Source of the DNA: Lachnospiraceae bacterium MD308
Lineage (GTDB): Bacteria > Bacillota > Clostridia > Lachnospirales > Lachnospiraceae
NCBI GenBank assembly: GCA_010206225.2
Contig: VIQU02000024.1
Location: forward strand, 1-64,000
Direction of reading: 5' to 3'
DNA length: 64,000 nt
Positions 7,648 to 16,975 of the stretch are shown piece by piece. The position numbers were made by a program, and so were the translations under genes. Under the pieces are notes generated by a model that saw only the letters and a list, made by a program, of their open reading frames with translations, did not search any database and was not told the origin of the DNA. The stretch's first letter is position 1, and each line of letters begins with the position of its first letter.

Positions 7648-8586
7648 ATGAAGAAAAAACAAAATATCGTACCATTAAAGGATTTAAACCTTACAGACCG
7701 TTTCCTGTTTGACGAGGTACTGGAGGACAGAGGGACTTATCAGGATGTGCTGAGTATCATTTTCGGGAGGGAGATCCCTCCTTTAGACCAGCCGCAGACG
7801 GAGAAGGAACTCCGGGTATCGCCGCTTATCCGTTCTGTGCGGATGGATGTGTTTGCAATGAGCGAAGAACAGAGCATATACAACACAGAGATGCAGAATA
7901 CAAGAAAGACGGATCTGGCAAAGCGGAGCAGGTATTACCAGTCGCTCATTGATACAAGCCTGTTAGAGCCGGGGATCCCGAATTATAATATTCTGAATCA
8001 GTCGTATGTCATCATGATCATGACGTTTGATCTGTTTGGGTACGGGAAATATGTGTATACCTTTGAAAATAAATGCAAAGAAGTACCTGAGTGCAGTCTT
8101 GGGGACGGCACAGCAAAGATATTTCTTAATACGAAGGGGGAAAATGCGGATGAGGTTCCGGATGAGCTGATAGAATTTCTGGATTATGTGGAGCACTCCA
8201 CGGCCGAGACGGCAGGTAAAGTGAAGAGTGAAAGAGTAAGGCGCGTACATGACCGGGTATGTAGGGTAAAGCTTAGTGAAGAAGTCGGGGTGAAGTATAT
8301 GCAGGCATGGGAAGAAAAATATTACGAACGTGAAGAAGGCCGGATTGAGGGCAGGAAGGAAGGTCGGATTGAGGGCAGAGAAGAAGGCCGGATAAAGATA
8401 CTGGTGACTCAGGTTTGCAAAAAGCTTGCAAAAGGCATGGAAGCGCCGGATATTGCGGATATGCTGGAGGAGGAAGAAAGTGTGATACAAAATATCTGTG
8501 ATGCTGCAGAGCATTATACACAGGATTATGACGTGGAAAGTATTACGATGGAACTGTTAGGAACGCAGAATCATACGGCAGACTAA
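7648..8586 (+). CDS. Rpn family / PD-(D/E)XK nuclease-type protein
   Basis: The 312-residue protein opens with LKDLNLTDRFLFDEVLED and has VRMDVFA (Asp67) followed by YNTEMQN (Glu81, Gln83). This is the D...ExQ variant of the PD-(D/E)XK nuclease core found in Rpn/YhgA-like proteins, often labelled 'PD-(D/E)XK nuclease family transposase'. Near the C terminus is a charged repeat of EGR units (about 228-249), a common feature of this family that varies in copy number. Family members promote RecA-independent recombination or cut DNA. It starts from a strong AGGAGG site and lies 20 bp before prfC, which it may co-transcribe with by accident of position. Confidence 0.8.
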   Translation: MKKKQNIVPLKDLNLTDRFLFDEVLEDRGTYQDVLSIIFGREIPPLDQPQTEKELRVSPLIRSVRMDVFAMSEEQSIYNTEMQNTRKTDLAKRSRYYQSLIDTSLLEPGIPNYNILNQSYVIMIMTFDLFGYGKYVYTFENKCKEVPECSLGDGTAKIFLNTKGENADEVPDELIEFLDYVEHSTAETAGKVKSERVRRVHDRVCRVKLSEEVGVKYMQAWEEKYYEREEGRIEGRKEGRIEGREEGRIKILVTQVCKKLAKGMEAPDIADMLEEEESVIQNICDAAEHYTQDYDVESITMELLGTQNHTAD

Positions 8587-8606
8587 AAATATAGGAGAGT
8601 TAATAT

Positions 8607-10208
8607 ATGTCACAGTTATCGAAAGAAGTGAAAGAACAGATTGAAAAAAGGAGGACCTTTGCGATCATCTCCCATCCGGATGCGGGTAAGACGACGCTGA
8701 CGGAGAAGTTCCTTTTGTATGGCGGGGCGATCAATCTTGCGGGGAGCGTGAAGGGAAAGGCAACTGCGAGGCATGCGGTGTCTGACTGGATGGAGATCGA
8801 GAAAGAGAGAGGTATCTCGGTGACTTCCTCAGTCCTTCAGTTTAATTACGGCGGGTACTGCATCAATATTCTGGATACGCCGGGGCATCAGGATTTCTCA
8901 GAGGACACGTACCGGACGCTGATGGCGGCAGATTCGGCGGTTATGGTCATCGACGCGTCCAAGGGTGTGGAGGCGCAGACGAGGAAATTGTTCAAGGTGT
9001 GTACGATGCGCCATATTCCGATTTTTACATTTATCAATAAGATGGACAGAGAGGCTCTGGATACGTTTGAACTTTTGGATGATATTGAAAATGAGCTTGG
9101 CATTGCAACCTGTCCGGTGAATTGGCCGATCGGTTCCGGCAAGGAGTTTAGGGGCGTATATGACAGGGAGTCGGGGAAAGTTGAGTTGTTTTCTGAGACA
9201 CATAAAGGCACTACTCAGGGAGAAGTAAGGAAGATAGCGCTTGATGATCCTGAGATGGATACATGGATCGCGCCGCAGCAGAAGGAAAAGCTTCTGGAGG
9301 AGATTGAACTTTTAGACGGCGCCGGAGCCGAGTTCAGTCAGGAGCTTGTAAGCAAGGGCGAGTTGTCGCCGGTGTTTTTCGGTTCGGCGCTGACGAATTT
9401 CGGTGTGGAGACATTTTTACGGCATTTCCTTCAGATGACCACGTCTCCTTTACCGAGACAGTCGGATAAGGGAGCCATTGATCCGATGGAGGAGGCGGAC
9501 TTCTCTGCTTTTGTGTTTAAGATTCAGGCGAATATGAATAAGGCCCACAGAGACCGGATCGCTTTTATGAGAATCTGTTCCGGGGAGTTTGAGGCGGGGA
9601 TGGATGTGTACCATATGCAGGGCGGCAAAAAGGTCCGTCTGTCACAGCCCCAGCAGCTTATGGCGAAGGAGCGCAAGATTGTGGAGAAGGCGTACGGCGG
9701 GGATATCATCGGTGTATTTGATCCGGGGATCTTCTCCATCGGGGACACGCTGACAGCTTCCGGAGAGAGATTTTGTTATGAAGGAATCCCAACTTTTGCG
9801 CCGGAGCATTTTGCGAGGGTGCGCCAGATTGATACGATGAAGCGCAAGCAATTCGTGAAGGGGATCAACCAGATCGCGCAGGAAGGCGCGATCCAGATCT
9901 TTCAGGAATACAATACAGGTATGGAGGAAATCATCGTAGGTGTAGTGGGTATTCTGCAGTTTGACGTGTTAAAGTATCGTCTGGAGAATGAATACAATGT
10001 GGAGATACGGATGGACAGCCTTCCTTATGAATATATCCGCTGGATCGGGAATGAGGATATAAACCTTGATAAGCTGACGGGAACTTCGGACATGAAGAAG
10101 GTAAAAGACCTTAGGGGAAGACCGCTGCTTTTGTTTGTAAATGAGTGGAGTATCCGCATGACTCAGGAGAGGAATGACGGGCTGATTCTTATGGAGTTTG
10201 CAAGGTAA
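8607..10208 (+). CDS. prfC: Peptide chain release factor 3
   Basis: This 533-residue translational GTPase recycles RF1/RF2 from the ribosome after termination. The GTP-binding motifs are SHPDAGKTTLTEK (G1), DTPGHQDF (G3) and NKMD (G4), and the length is right for RF3. The RF3-specific C-terminal part (FQEYNTGMEEIIVGVVGILQF) is present, which separates it from EF-G and TypA. The ribosome binding site TAGGAGAG precedes the ATG. Nothing in the immediate neighbourhood is functionally linked. Confidence 0.95.
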   Translation: MSQLSKEVKEQIEKRRTFAIISHPDAGKTTLTEKFLLYGGAINLAGSVKGKATARHAVSDWMEIEKERGISVTSSVLQFNYGGYCINILDTPGHQDFSEDTYRTLMAADSAVMVIDASKGVEAQTRKLFKVCTMRHIPIFTFINKMDREALDTFELLDDIENELGIATCPVNWPIGSGKEFRGVYDRESGKVELFSETHKGTTQGEVRKIALDDPEMDTWIAPQQKEKLLEEIELLDGAGAEFSQELVSKGELSPVFFGSALTNFGVETFLRHFLQMTTSPLPRQSDKGAIDPMEEADFSAFVFKIQANMNKAHRDRIAFMRICSGEFEAGMDVYHMQGGKKVRLSQPQQLMAKERKIVEKAYGGDIIGVFDPGIFSIGDTLTASGERFCYEGIPTFAPEHFARVRQIDTMKRKQFVKGINQIAQEGAIQIFQEYNTGMEEIIVGVVGILQFDVLKYRLENEYNVEIRMDSLPYEYIRWIGNEDINLDKLTGTSDMKKVKDLRGRPLLLFVNEWSIRMTQERNDGLILMEFAR

Positions 10209-10219
10209 GGAAAAAAGCT

Positions 10220-10247
10220 TTGCAAAAGAATGGAAATTTGCTATAAT
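10220..10247 (+). promoter_or_regulatory. Sigma-A type promoter for the asp23-nusB-xseAB operon
   Basis: TTGCAA (10220-10225) and TATAAT (10242-10247) are spaced by 16 bp, with a TG just before the -10 (extended -10). It lies between prfC and asp23, where a new operon should begin. Confidence 0.65.
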
Positions 10248-10283
10248 TAAAAGCATGTAAAACCAGACAGGAGGTTTAATGAG

Positions 10284-10667
10284 ATGGGAAAGGAAGAAAG
10301 AAATACGTATACAATAAAAACAGAAGAGAATCTTGGAGAAGTTAAGATCGCGGATGAGGTTGTGGCAGTCATTGCCGGACTTGCAGCGATGGAGGTAGAC
10401 GGCGTTGCTTCTATGGCAGGGAGTACGACGAAGGATATTGCCAGCAGGCTTGGGGTAAGATCTATGTCCAAGGGTGTGAAGGTAGATGTTTTAGAGGGAA
10501 TTGTGACGGCGTCTCTGACTTTGAATCTGAAATACGGATATAATATCAAAGAGACTACGTCGAAGGTTCAGGAGAAGGTAAAGGCAGCGATCGAGAATAT
10601 GACAGGACTGGACGTTGCAGACGTCAATATACGGATCACCGGAGTGGAGATGCCGGAGGAGAATTAA
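10284..10667 (+). CDS. Asp23/Gls24 family envelope stress protein
   Basis: The 127-residue protein has the Asp23/Gls24 core: GEVKIADEVVAVIAGLAAMEVDGVASMAG, followed by the KGVKVDV strand and a final ITGVEMPEE. Members are abundant cytoplasmic or membrane-associated proteins linked to cell-envelope homeostasis. In Clostridia one copy sits directly before nusB, as here (the stop codon is immediately followed by the nusB start). A clear ribosome binding site (AGGAGG) precedes the ATG and a good promoter lies upstream. The exact biochemical role is not known for the family. Confidence 0.88.
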   Translation: MGKEERNTYTIKTEENLGEVKIADEVVAVIAGLAAMEVDGVASMAGSTTKDIASRLGVRSMSKGVKVDVLEGIVTASLTLNLKYGYNIKETTSKVQEKVKAAIENMTGLDVADVNIRITGVEMPEEN

Positions 10668-11069
10668 GTGAAGAGGAGAGAGTTAAGAGACCATATCTTT
10701 AAGCTGGTATTTGGAATGGAGTTCCATACTGCGGACGATATGAAAGAGCAGACAGAATTGTATCTTGAGCAGCTTAAAGAGGCGAAAGAAAAGGATTTGG
10801 AGTATATCGGGACGAAGACAAGGCTGATCATAGAAGAGCTTCCTAAGATCGATAAGCTGATCAATGAAGCGTCAAAGGGATGGAAGACAACCCGTATGAA
10901 CAAGGCGGATTTGACTATCTTAAGGCTTGCCGTATATGAGATGCGGTGGGATGATGACATTCCGGCAGGCGTTGCGATCGATGAGGCAGTGGAGCTTGCG
11001 AAAAAGTATTCCGGTGATGACGGCCCGTCTTTTGTCAACGGTGTGCTTGCGAAGCTTGCGGATTTCTAA
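10668..11069 (+). CDS. nusB: Transcription antitermination factor NusB
   Basis: This 133-residue all-helical RNA-binding factor works with NusE (S10) on boxA in rRNA operon antitermination. The family pattern is clear: RRELRDHIFKLVF at the N terminus, NKADLTILRLAVYEM in the middle and IPAGVAIDEAVELAKKYSGDDGPSFVNGVL at the end. It begins with GTG directly after the asp23 stop, using GGAGGAG as ribosome binding site inside the asp23 end. xseA follows after 22 bp, which implies one operon. Confidence 0.94.
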   Translation: MKRRELRDHIFKLVFGMEFHTADDMKEQTELYLEQLKEAKEKDLEYIGTKTRLIIEELPKIDKLINEASKGWKTTRMNKADLTILRLAVYEMRWDDDIPAGVAIDEAVELAKKYSGDDGPSFVNGVLAKLADF

Positions 11070-11091
11070 TGACACGAAACAGAGGTGAAAG

Positions 11092-12303
11092 ATGGCGCGA
11101 AATGTATATTCGGTGAAACAGGTGAATGCTTATATTAAGAATATGTTTGCTCAGGATTATATGCTGAATTGCATTTATGTGAAGGGTGAAGTGTCGAACT
11201 TAAAGTATCACACTTCAGGACATATATATTTTTCATTAAAGGATGAGTCTGGAACGATTGCCTGCGTTATGTTCGCGGGGCAGCGAGGCGGGCTCTCTTT
11301 TCGTATGTGCGAAGGACAGCAGGTGATCGTGCTTGGAAGTGTGGCAGTCTATGAAAGAAACGGAGCTTACCAGCTCTATGCCAGAGAGATCCGCTTAGAC
11401 GGTGAAGGGATCCTCTATGAACGGTTCCAGATGTTAAAGCAGGAACTTTCACAGATGGGGATGTTTGCCCAGGAATATAAGAGGCCCATTCCGGCCTTTG
11501 CGAGGCGGATCGGTGTCGTGACTGCGCCCACAGGTGCGGCAGTCCGGGATATTATGAATATAGCGAGGCGGCGCAACCCTTACGTGCAGCTTATCCTGTA
11601 TCCGGCATTGGTGCAGGGTGAGGGCGCGAAGGAAAGTATCGTGCGGGGGATCGCTCTTTTAGAAAAAGCGGATGTGGATGTGATCATCGTAGGACGGGGC
11701 GGCGGCTCGATGGAGGATCTCTGGGCATTTAATGAGGAGAAAGTTGCCAGGGCGATTTTTGACTGTCAGGTGCCGATTATTTCCGCGGTGGGGCATGAGA
11801 CGGATACGACCATAGCAGATTATGTGGCGGATCTGCGTGCTCCTACGCCTTCGGCGGCGGCGGAACTTGCGGTGTATGAGTACGGGAAACTGGCGGATAC
11901 GATGGAGGAACAAAAGCTTCGCATGAGACGTCTGCTTGTCAGGAAGATACAGACGAGCCGAATGCGGCTTGACGGATATGAGACGAAGCTTAGATACCTT
12001 CATCCGCAGAGACTTCTTCAGGACTATAGACAGCGGGCGGCGGAATATGAGGATGATATGCGTCTTCTGATGGAAGGGGCGCTTTCGGATGCGAGGCACA
12101 GGCTGTCTCTCTACGTGGAGATCATCCGGGGGCTGTCCCCTTTAAAGAAGCTGAATCAAGGATATTCCTACGTGCAGGCTCCGGGCGGGCAGACTTTAAA
12201 AAGTATCAGGCAGATTGAGACGGGGGATGAGATAGCGGTCTGTGTTACGGATGGAGTGATATCGGCAGTTGTTACAGAGAAGAAGGAGGAGCAGAGAATA
12301 TGA
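11092..12303 (+). CDS. xseA: Exodeoxyribonuclease VII large subunit
   Basis: The 403-residue catalytic subunit of exonuclease VII degrades single-stranded DNA to oligonucleotides. An N-terminal OB-fold (about 1-100, YSVKQVNAYIKNMF to LYAREIRLDGEG) is followed by the conserved catalytic region with GVVTAPTGAAVRDI, RGGGSMEDLWAFN and SAVGHETDTTIADYVADLRAPTPSAAAE. The C-terminal coiled coil and PLKKLNQGYS are typical. It overlaps xseB by 4 bp (ATGA), so the subunits are translationally coupled. Confidence 0.96.
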   Translation: MARNVYSVKQVNAYIKNMFAQDYMLNCIYVKGEVSNLKYHTSGHIYFSLKDESGTIACVMFAGQRGGLSFRMCEGQQVIVLGSVAVYERNGAYQLYAREIRLDGEGILYERFQMLKQELSQMGMFAQEYKRPIPAFARRIGVVTAPTGAAVRDIMNIARRRNPYVQLILYPALVQGEGAKESIVRGIALLEKADVDVIIVGRGGGSMEDLWAFNEEKVARAIFDCQVPIISAVGHETDTTIADYVADLRAPTPSAAAELAVYEYGKLADTMEEQKLRMRRLLVRKIQTSRMRLDGYETKLRYLHPQRLLQDYRQRAAEYEDDMRLLMEGALSDARHRLSLYVEIIRGLSPLKKLNQGYSYVQAPGGQTLKSIRQIETGDEIAVCVTDGVISAVVTEKKEEQRI

Positions 12304-12530
12304 GTGGGAATGATAACGATAAAAAGACGCCTGCACTTCAGGATATCTTTTTGCAGCTAGATACGGTGATTGAGAGCATGGAGAAAGAGGATGTTTCTTT
12401 GGAGGAAACCTTTGAACTTTACCATAAGGGCATGGATATGCTGAAAATATGCAACGATAAGATAGATAAAGTAGAAAAGAAGATGCTTCTACTGGATAAT
12501 GAGGGAGAAGAACATGAATTTGAAAGCTGA
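12300..12530 (+). CDS. xseB: Exodeoxyribonuclease VII small subunit
   Basis: This 76-residue helical subunit binds the coiled coil of XseA. The signature LDTVIESMEKEDVSLEETFELYHKGMD is visible, followed by a charged helix. It starts within the end of xseA (AGGAGGAGCAG as ribosome binding site) and its 3' end overlaps the start of ispA by 17 bp, so the three genes are tightly linked. Confidence 0.94.
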   Translation: MSGNDNDKKTPALQDIFLQLDTVIESMEKEDVSLEETFELYHKGMDMLKICNDKIDKVEKKMLLLDNEGEEHEFES

Positions 12531-13434
12531 ATTTCTGGAAAGCCAGAAGACGAAGGTGAAAGAGATCGAGACGATCATAAGAGAGTACCTGCCGAAAGAG
12601 GAAGGGTATCAGAGAATAATAATGAAAGCCATGAGTTATAGTCTTCTTGCGGGGGGCAAGCGCCTTCGTCCTATGCTTATGAAGGAGACGTATCTGCTCT
12701 TTTCAGGAGGAAGCGTGCGGCCGGAGGAGAAAGGAGCGCTGTATGCGTTCATGGCGGCGCAGGAGATGATCCATACTTATTCTCTTGTGCATGACGACCT
12801 TCCGGCGATGGATAATGACGATTACCGCAGAGGCAGAAAGACGACTCACGTAGTATACGGGGAGGATATGGGAATCCTTGCGGGAGACGCGCTGTTAAAC
12901 TTCGCGTTTGAGACGGCTGCAGGGGCCTTTGAAGCCGCTCCGGATAAAAGCAGAGAGATTGCCAAAGCGCTTCAGATTCTGGGAAGGAAAGCCGGGATCT
13001 TCGGAATGCTGGGAGGTCAGGTCATCGATGTAAAGGAGACGGGGCATGCGGTCTCAAAGGAGATACTGGACACGGTCTATGAACTGAAAACTGCCGCACT
13101 GATCGAATCTTCCATGATGATCGGCGCTGTGCTTGGAGGCGCGGCAGCGAAAGAGCTTGATGAGACAGAGCAGATTGCGAAAAATATAGGGCTCGCATTT
13201 CAGATACAGGATGATATACTGGATGTGACCGGGACGGCGGCAACTCTCGGAAAGCCGGTTCACAGCGATGAGAAGAATGAAAAGACGACTTACGTCACGC
13301 TTTTCGGTGTTGAGAAGGCGAAGAAGATCGTAGAGGAGAAGTCTTTGCGTGCGGTTCTTAAGCTGAAAGAACTGCCGGGAGACCACACATATCTGGAGCA
13401 ATTGTTTCGGCAGTTGATCTGCAGGGAGAAATAG
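12514..13434 (+). CDS. ispA: Farnesyl diphosphate synthase (polyprenyl synthetase)
   Basis: This enzyme joins dimethylallyl and isopentenyl diphosphates to geranyl and farnesyl diphosphate. Both aspartate-rich motifs are present: LVHDDLPAMDND (first DDxxD region) and FQIQDDILD (second). GGKRLRPML and GDALLNFAFE are also typical. The ATG at 12514 is preferred over the one at 12499 because GAGGGAGAAG sits at the right distance in front of it and the family begins near there; this gives 306 residues. Next in the operon is dxs, which supplies the precursor pathway. Confidence 0.92.
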   Translation: MNLKAEFLESQKTKVKEIETIIREYLPKEEGYQRIIMKAMSYSLLAGGKRLRPMLMKETYLLFSGGSVRPEEKGALYAFMAAQEMIHTYSLVHDDLPAMDNDDYRRGRKTTHVVYGEDMGILAGDALLNFAFETAAGAFEAAPDKSREIAKALQILGRKAGIFGMLGGQVIDVKETGHAVSKEILDTVYELKTAALIESSMMIGAVLGGAAAKELDETEQIAKNIGLAFQIQDDILDVTGTAATLGKPVHSDEKNEKTTYVTLFGVEKAKKIVEEKSLRAVLKLKELPGDHTYLEQLFRQLICREK

Positions 13435-13449
13435 AGAGGAAATTTTGTG

Positions 13450-15312
13450 ATGTTAGAACGGATACAGAAAGAAAATGATATCAAAGACCTGAATCCGGAA
13501 GAACTTTTAAAACTGTCAGAAGAAATCCGGGAATTTCTGATCGAAAAGACCAGTAAGAGCGGAGGACACCTTGCGTCGAATCTGGGAGTGGTTGAGCTTA
13601 CCATTGCCATGCACAGGGCGTTTGAGCTGCCCAAGGATAAGATCATCTGGGATGTGGGACACCAGTCCTATACCCATAAGCTTCTGACCGGCAGGAAGGA
13701 TCAGTTTGATACTCTGAGGAAGTACGGGGGGATGAGCGGATTCCCGAAGCGCAAGGAGAGCGATTGTGATGCTTTTGATACGGGGCACAGTTCTACTTCC
13801 ATCTCCGCGGGACTCGGTTATGTGAAGGCAAGAGATTTAAAAGGTGAGGATTACAGTGTGATCTCTGTGATCGGAGACGGTTCCCTGACCGGAGGGATGG
13901 CATATGAGGCGCTGAATAACGCGGCGCAGCTTGAGACCAATTTTATCATTGTATTGAATGACAATCATATGTCCATTTCTGAAAATGTGGGTGGGATGTC
14001 CAGATACTTAGCAGGGCTTCGGACGGCAGATTTTTATACAGGACTTAAAAAGGGCGTAACAAAGACGCTTGAACGGGTGCCGAAGGTGGGAGAGCGTATG
14101 ATTTCCCACATCCGGAAGACAAAAAGCAGCATTAAGCAGCTTGTAGTGCCGGGAATGTTTTTCGAGGATATGGGAATTACCTATCTGGGGCCGATTCACG
14201 GGCATGATATCGGGGCGCTTTATAAAGCGTTCGGTGAAGCGAAAAAGATCGACGGGCCGGTGCTTCTCCATGTGATGACAAAGAAGGGAAAAGGATATGA
14301 GCCGGCGGAGAAAGCGCCGGATGTCTTTCATGGAATCGGTCCCTTTGATGTTGAGACAGGCAGGACGCTTAACGACAAGAAGAAGGATACTTATACGGAC
14401 GTTTTCGGCAAAGTGCTCTGCGATGAGGCGAAGAAGCGGGATAATCTTGTGGCGATCACGGCGGCGATGGCGGACGGAACGGGGCTTTCGAGATTTAAAA
14501 AGCTCTATCCGGACCGGTTTTTTGACGTAGGGATCGCGGAGGAGCATGGAGTCACCTTTGCCGCAGGACTTGCGGCGGGCGGCATGAAGCCGGTATTTGC
14601 GGTATACTCTTCATTCCTGCAGCGGGGGTATGACCAGATGATACACGATGTGGGACTTCAGAATCTTCCGGTAGTATTCGCAGTTGACCGGGCGGGACTG
14701 GTGGGAAGCGACGGGGAGACTCATCAGGGAATCTTTGATCTGTCATACTTAAGCAGTATTCCCAACATGACGGTTCTGTCACCGAAGCATAAGTGGGAGC
14801 TTGCGGACATGCTGCGTTTTGCATTGGACCATGACGGGCCTGTGGCGGTCCGTTATCCGAGAGGGAGCGCTTTCGACGAGTATCAGAAGTGCAGAGAGCC
14901 TGTAAGATTTGGAAAGAGCGAGAGTATTTTTGAGGAAAGGGATATTGCTCTGTTCAGTGTGGGACATATGTTTGAGGTTGCTTTGAAAGTGCGGGAGCGC
15001 CTGAAAGCGGAAGGTTTTGGATGCAGTCTTGTGAATGCGCGTTTTATCAAGCCGCTGGACGAAGAATGTATCCGAGGACTTTCAAAAAATCACAGGCTGA
15101 TCGCAGTTATAGAGGAGAATGTAGCGAGCGGAGCCTGTTCCCAGCGTGTGCAGGAGTGCGTATCGTCCGGGAATTTACCGGTAAAGGTACTTTCCTGTGC
15201 GCTGCCGGATCAGTATGTGGAGCATGGAAGCGTGGATGTGCTGCGCAAGGAGACGGGGATTGATGAAGAGTCGTTAACCTACAGGATCATAGAGACTTAT
15301 GGGGAGTTGTAA
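13450..15312 (+). CDS. dxs: 1-deoxy-D-xylulose-5-phosphate synthase
   Basis: This thiamine-diphosphate enzyme condenses pyruvate and glyceraldehyde-3-phosphate, the first step of the non-mevalonate isoprenoid route. Seen in order are GGHLASNLGVVELTIAMH, WDVGHQSYTHK, GDGSLTGGMAYEALNN (TPP/Mg binding) and GIAEEHGVTFAAGLA, followed by a C-terminal transketolase domain. The length of 620 residues is normal. A GTG at 13447 directly before the ATG at 13450 is an alternative start; AGAGAGGA suits either. It is followed by tlyA after 2 bp. Confidence 0.96.
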   Translation: MLERIQKENDIKDLNPEELLKLSEEIREFLIEKTSKSGGHLASNLGVVELTIAMHRAFELPKDKIIWDVGHQSYTHKLLTGRKDQFDTLRKYGGMSGFPKRKESDCDAFDTGHSSTSISAGLGYVKARDLKGEDYSVISVIGDGSLTGGMAYEALNNAAQLETNFIIVLNDNHMSISENVGGMSRYLAGLRTADFYTGLKKGVTKTLERVPKVGERMISHIRKTKSSIKQLVVPGMFFEDMGITYLGPIHGHDIGALYKAFGEAKKIDGPVLLHVMTKKGKGYEPAEKAPDVFHGIGPFDVETGRTLNDKKKDTYTDVFGKVLCDEAKKRDNLVAITAAMADGTGLSRFKKLYPDRFFDVGIAEEHGVTFAAGLAAGGMKPVFAVYSSFLQRGYDQMIHDVGLQNLPVVFAVDRAGLVGSDGETHQGIFDLSYLSSIPNMTVLSPKHKWELADMLRFALDHDGPVAVRYPRGSAFDEYQKCREPVRFGKSESIFEERDIALFSVGHMFEVALKVRERLKAEGFGCSLVNARFIKPLDEECIRGLSKNHRLIAVIEENVASGACSQRVQECVSSGNLPVKVLSCALPDQYVEHGSVDVLRKETGIDEESLTYRIIETYGEL

Positions 15313-15314
15313 AG

Positions 15315-16124
15315 ATGAAGGAACGTTTGGATGTTCTGCTTGTTAAGAGAAATCTGGCTGCCTCCAGAGAAAAGGCGAAGGCAGTTATTATGTCAGGCAG
15401 TGTCTATGTGGAGGGACAGAAAGAAGATAAACCGGGAACTGCATTTCCAGAAGAAGTGCAGATTGAAGTCAGGGGGCATACCCTCCCCTATGTGAGCAGG
15501 GGAGGACTGAAGCTTGAGAAAGCGCTTCGGAATTTTGCACTCTCTGTAGAAGGAAAGGTGTGTACGGATGTGGGCTCCTCTACAGGAGGCTTTACGGACT
15601 GTATGCTTCAGAACGGGGCGAGAAAAGTATTTGCCATTGATGTGGGCAGAGGACAGCTTGACTGGAAATTAAGACAGGATGAGCGGGTTGTCTGTATGGA
15701 AAAGACAAACATCCGATATGTCACGCCGGAAGATATCGGGGAGCCGGTTGATTTTTCATCGGTGGACGTCTCCTTTATCTCGCTTACAAAAGTGCTGGTT
15801 CCCATCCGTGATTATCTGACGGAGGAGGGAGAGATTGCGGCGCTGATAAAGCCTCAGTTTGAGGCAGGACGTAATAAGGTCGGAAAGAAGGGTGTTGTCC
15901 GGGAAAAGAGCACTCATCTGGAGGTCATACAAAAGGTGGCGGAATATGCAGTGTCGGTCGGATTTGACGTGTTGGAACTTGCATTTTCTCCCATCCGCGG
16001 GCCGGAGGGCAATATTGAGTATCTGATACATCTGAAAAAATGCGGCGGCGCCGGGCGCATCAGCGGGAAGGTCTGTGTGGAAGAGATTGTTGACAGAGCC
16101 TTTGAGACGTTGTCGAGATCGTAA
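15315..16124 (+). CDS. tlyA: TlyA family rRNA 2'-O-methyltransferase (hemolysin A-like)
   Basis: The 269-residue protein has an S4 RNA-binding domain (ERLDVLLVKRNLAASREKAKAVIMSG) and an FtsJ-like methyltransferase domain with the AdoMet motif TDVGSSTGGFTDCMLQNGA and DVSFISLTKVL. Homologues methylate riboses in 16S and 23S rRNA. The old name hemolysin is probably misleading here. It is positioned between dxs and nadK, the usual order in Clostridia and Bacilli. Confidence 0.92.
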   Translation: MKERLDVLLVKRNLAASREKAKAVIMSGSVYVEGQKEDKPGTAFPEEVQIEVRGHTLPYVSRGGLKLEKALRNFALSVEGKVCTDVGSSTGGFTDCMLQNGARKVFAIDVGRGQLDWKLRQDERVVCMEKTNIRYVTPEDIGEPVDFSSVDVSFISLTKVLVPIRDYLTEEGEIAALIKPQFEAGRNKVGKKGVVREKSTHLEVIQKVAEYAVSVGFDVLELAFSPIRGPEGNIEYLIHLKKCGGAGRISGKVCVEEIVDRAFETLSRS

Positions 16125-16137
16125 AGGAAGCAAAGAT

Positions 16138-16971
16138 ATGGACAGATTTTATATCGTTACAAATGACGGGAAGGACCCGGACTATGCTGTGACAGAAAAA
16201 GTGAATCATCTGCTTCTTGAGGCAGGAAAAACAACTTACCTGTGTGAGAAGGATGAGAAAAAAAAGATTATCAGAGAAATGATTCCTTCGGATATCGACT
16301 GCGTGATCGTCATCGGCGGGGACGGGAGCCTGATCGAAGCGGCGCGTGTCTTCCATGCAAAAGAGATTCCCATACTTGGTATCAATATGGGGACGCTGGG
16401 ATATCTTACTGAGGTGGAGATAGGTGACATTGACGAGGCGCTCTCGAAACTTGTCAGAGGCGACTATACGCTGGAGAGCCGCATGATGATCGAAGGCACC
16501 TTTGCAGACGGCGGACAGGATGTGGCGCTGAATGATATCGTAGTCTCAAGAAAAGGTGTTTTGCGGGTTCTTCATTTTAAGCTGTATGTCAATGGAGAGC
16601 TTCTGAATTCTTATGAGGCGGACGGAATTATTATCTCTACGCCCACAGGTTCGACGGCATATAATTTATCGGCAGGGGGGCCTATCGTGGAGCCGACCGC
16701 TTCGATGATCGTGATCACACCGATCTGTTCCCACGCACTGAATACGAGCAGCATCGTCCTTTCGGCTGAGGATGAGCTTGTCGTCGAGATCGGCAGAGGG
16801 AGGAACGGGACGGTTGAGGAGGTATTTACAACCTTTGACGGGGCGGATATGGTTTCCATGGAGACAGGGGAGTGTGTAACCATCCGCACAAGCAAAGCGG
16901 ATACGAAGATTGTCAAGCTGAGTAAGATCAGTTTTTTGGAAATATTGCGCAGGAAGATGAAAGGAAATTAG
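16138..16971 (+). CDS. nadK: NAD kinase
   Basis: This enzyme phosphorylates NAD to NADP. The catalytic GGDGSLIEAARVF motif, GINMGTLGYLTE and PTGSTAYNLSAGGPIVEP are visible. The ATG at 16138 is chosen because AAAGGAAG precedes it and the sequence MDRFYIVTNDGKD fits the family start; the longer frame would overlap tlyA by 50 bp. The product has 277 residues. ArgR follows 4 bp after the stop. Confidence 0.94.
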   Translation: MDRFYIVTNDGKDPDYAVTEKVNHLLLEAGKTTYLCEKDEKKKIIREMIPSDIDCVIVIGGDGSLIEAARVFHAKEIPILGINMGTLGYLTEVEIGDIDEALSKLVRGDYTLESRMMIEGTFADGGQDVALNDIVVSRKGVLRVLHFKLYVNGELLNSYEADGIIISTPTGSTAYNLSAGGPIVEPTASMIVITPICSHALNTSSIVLSAEDELVVEIGRGRNGTVEEVFTTFDGADMVSMETGECVTIRTSKADTKIVKLSKISFLEILRRKMKGN

Positions 16972-16975
16972 AGAC

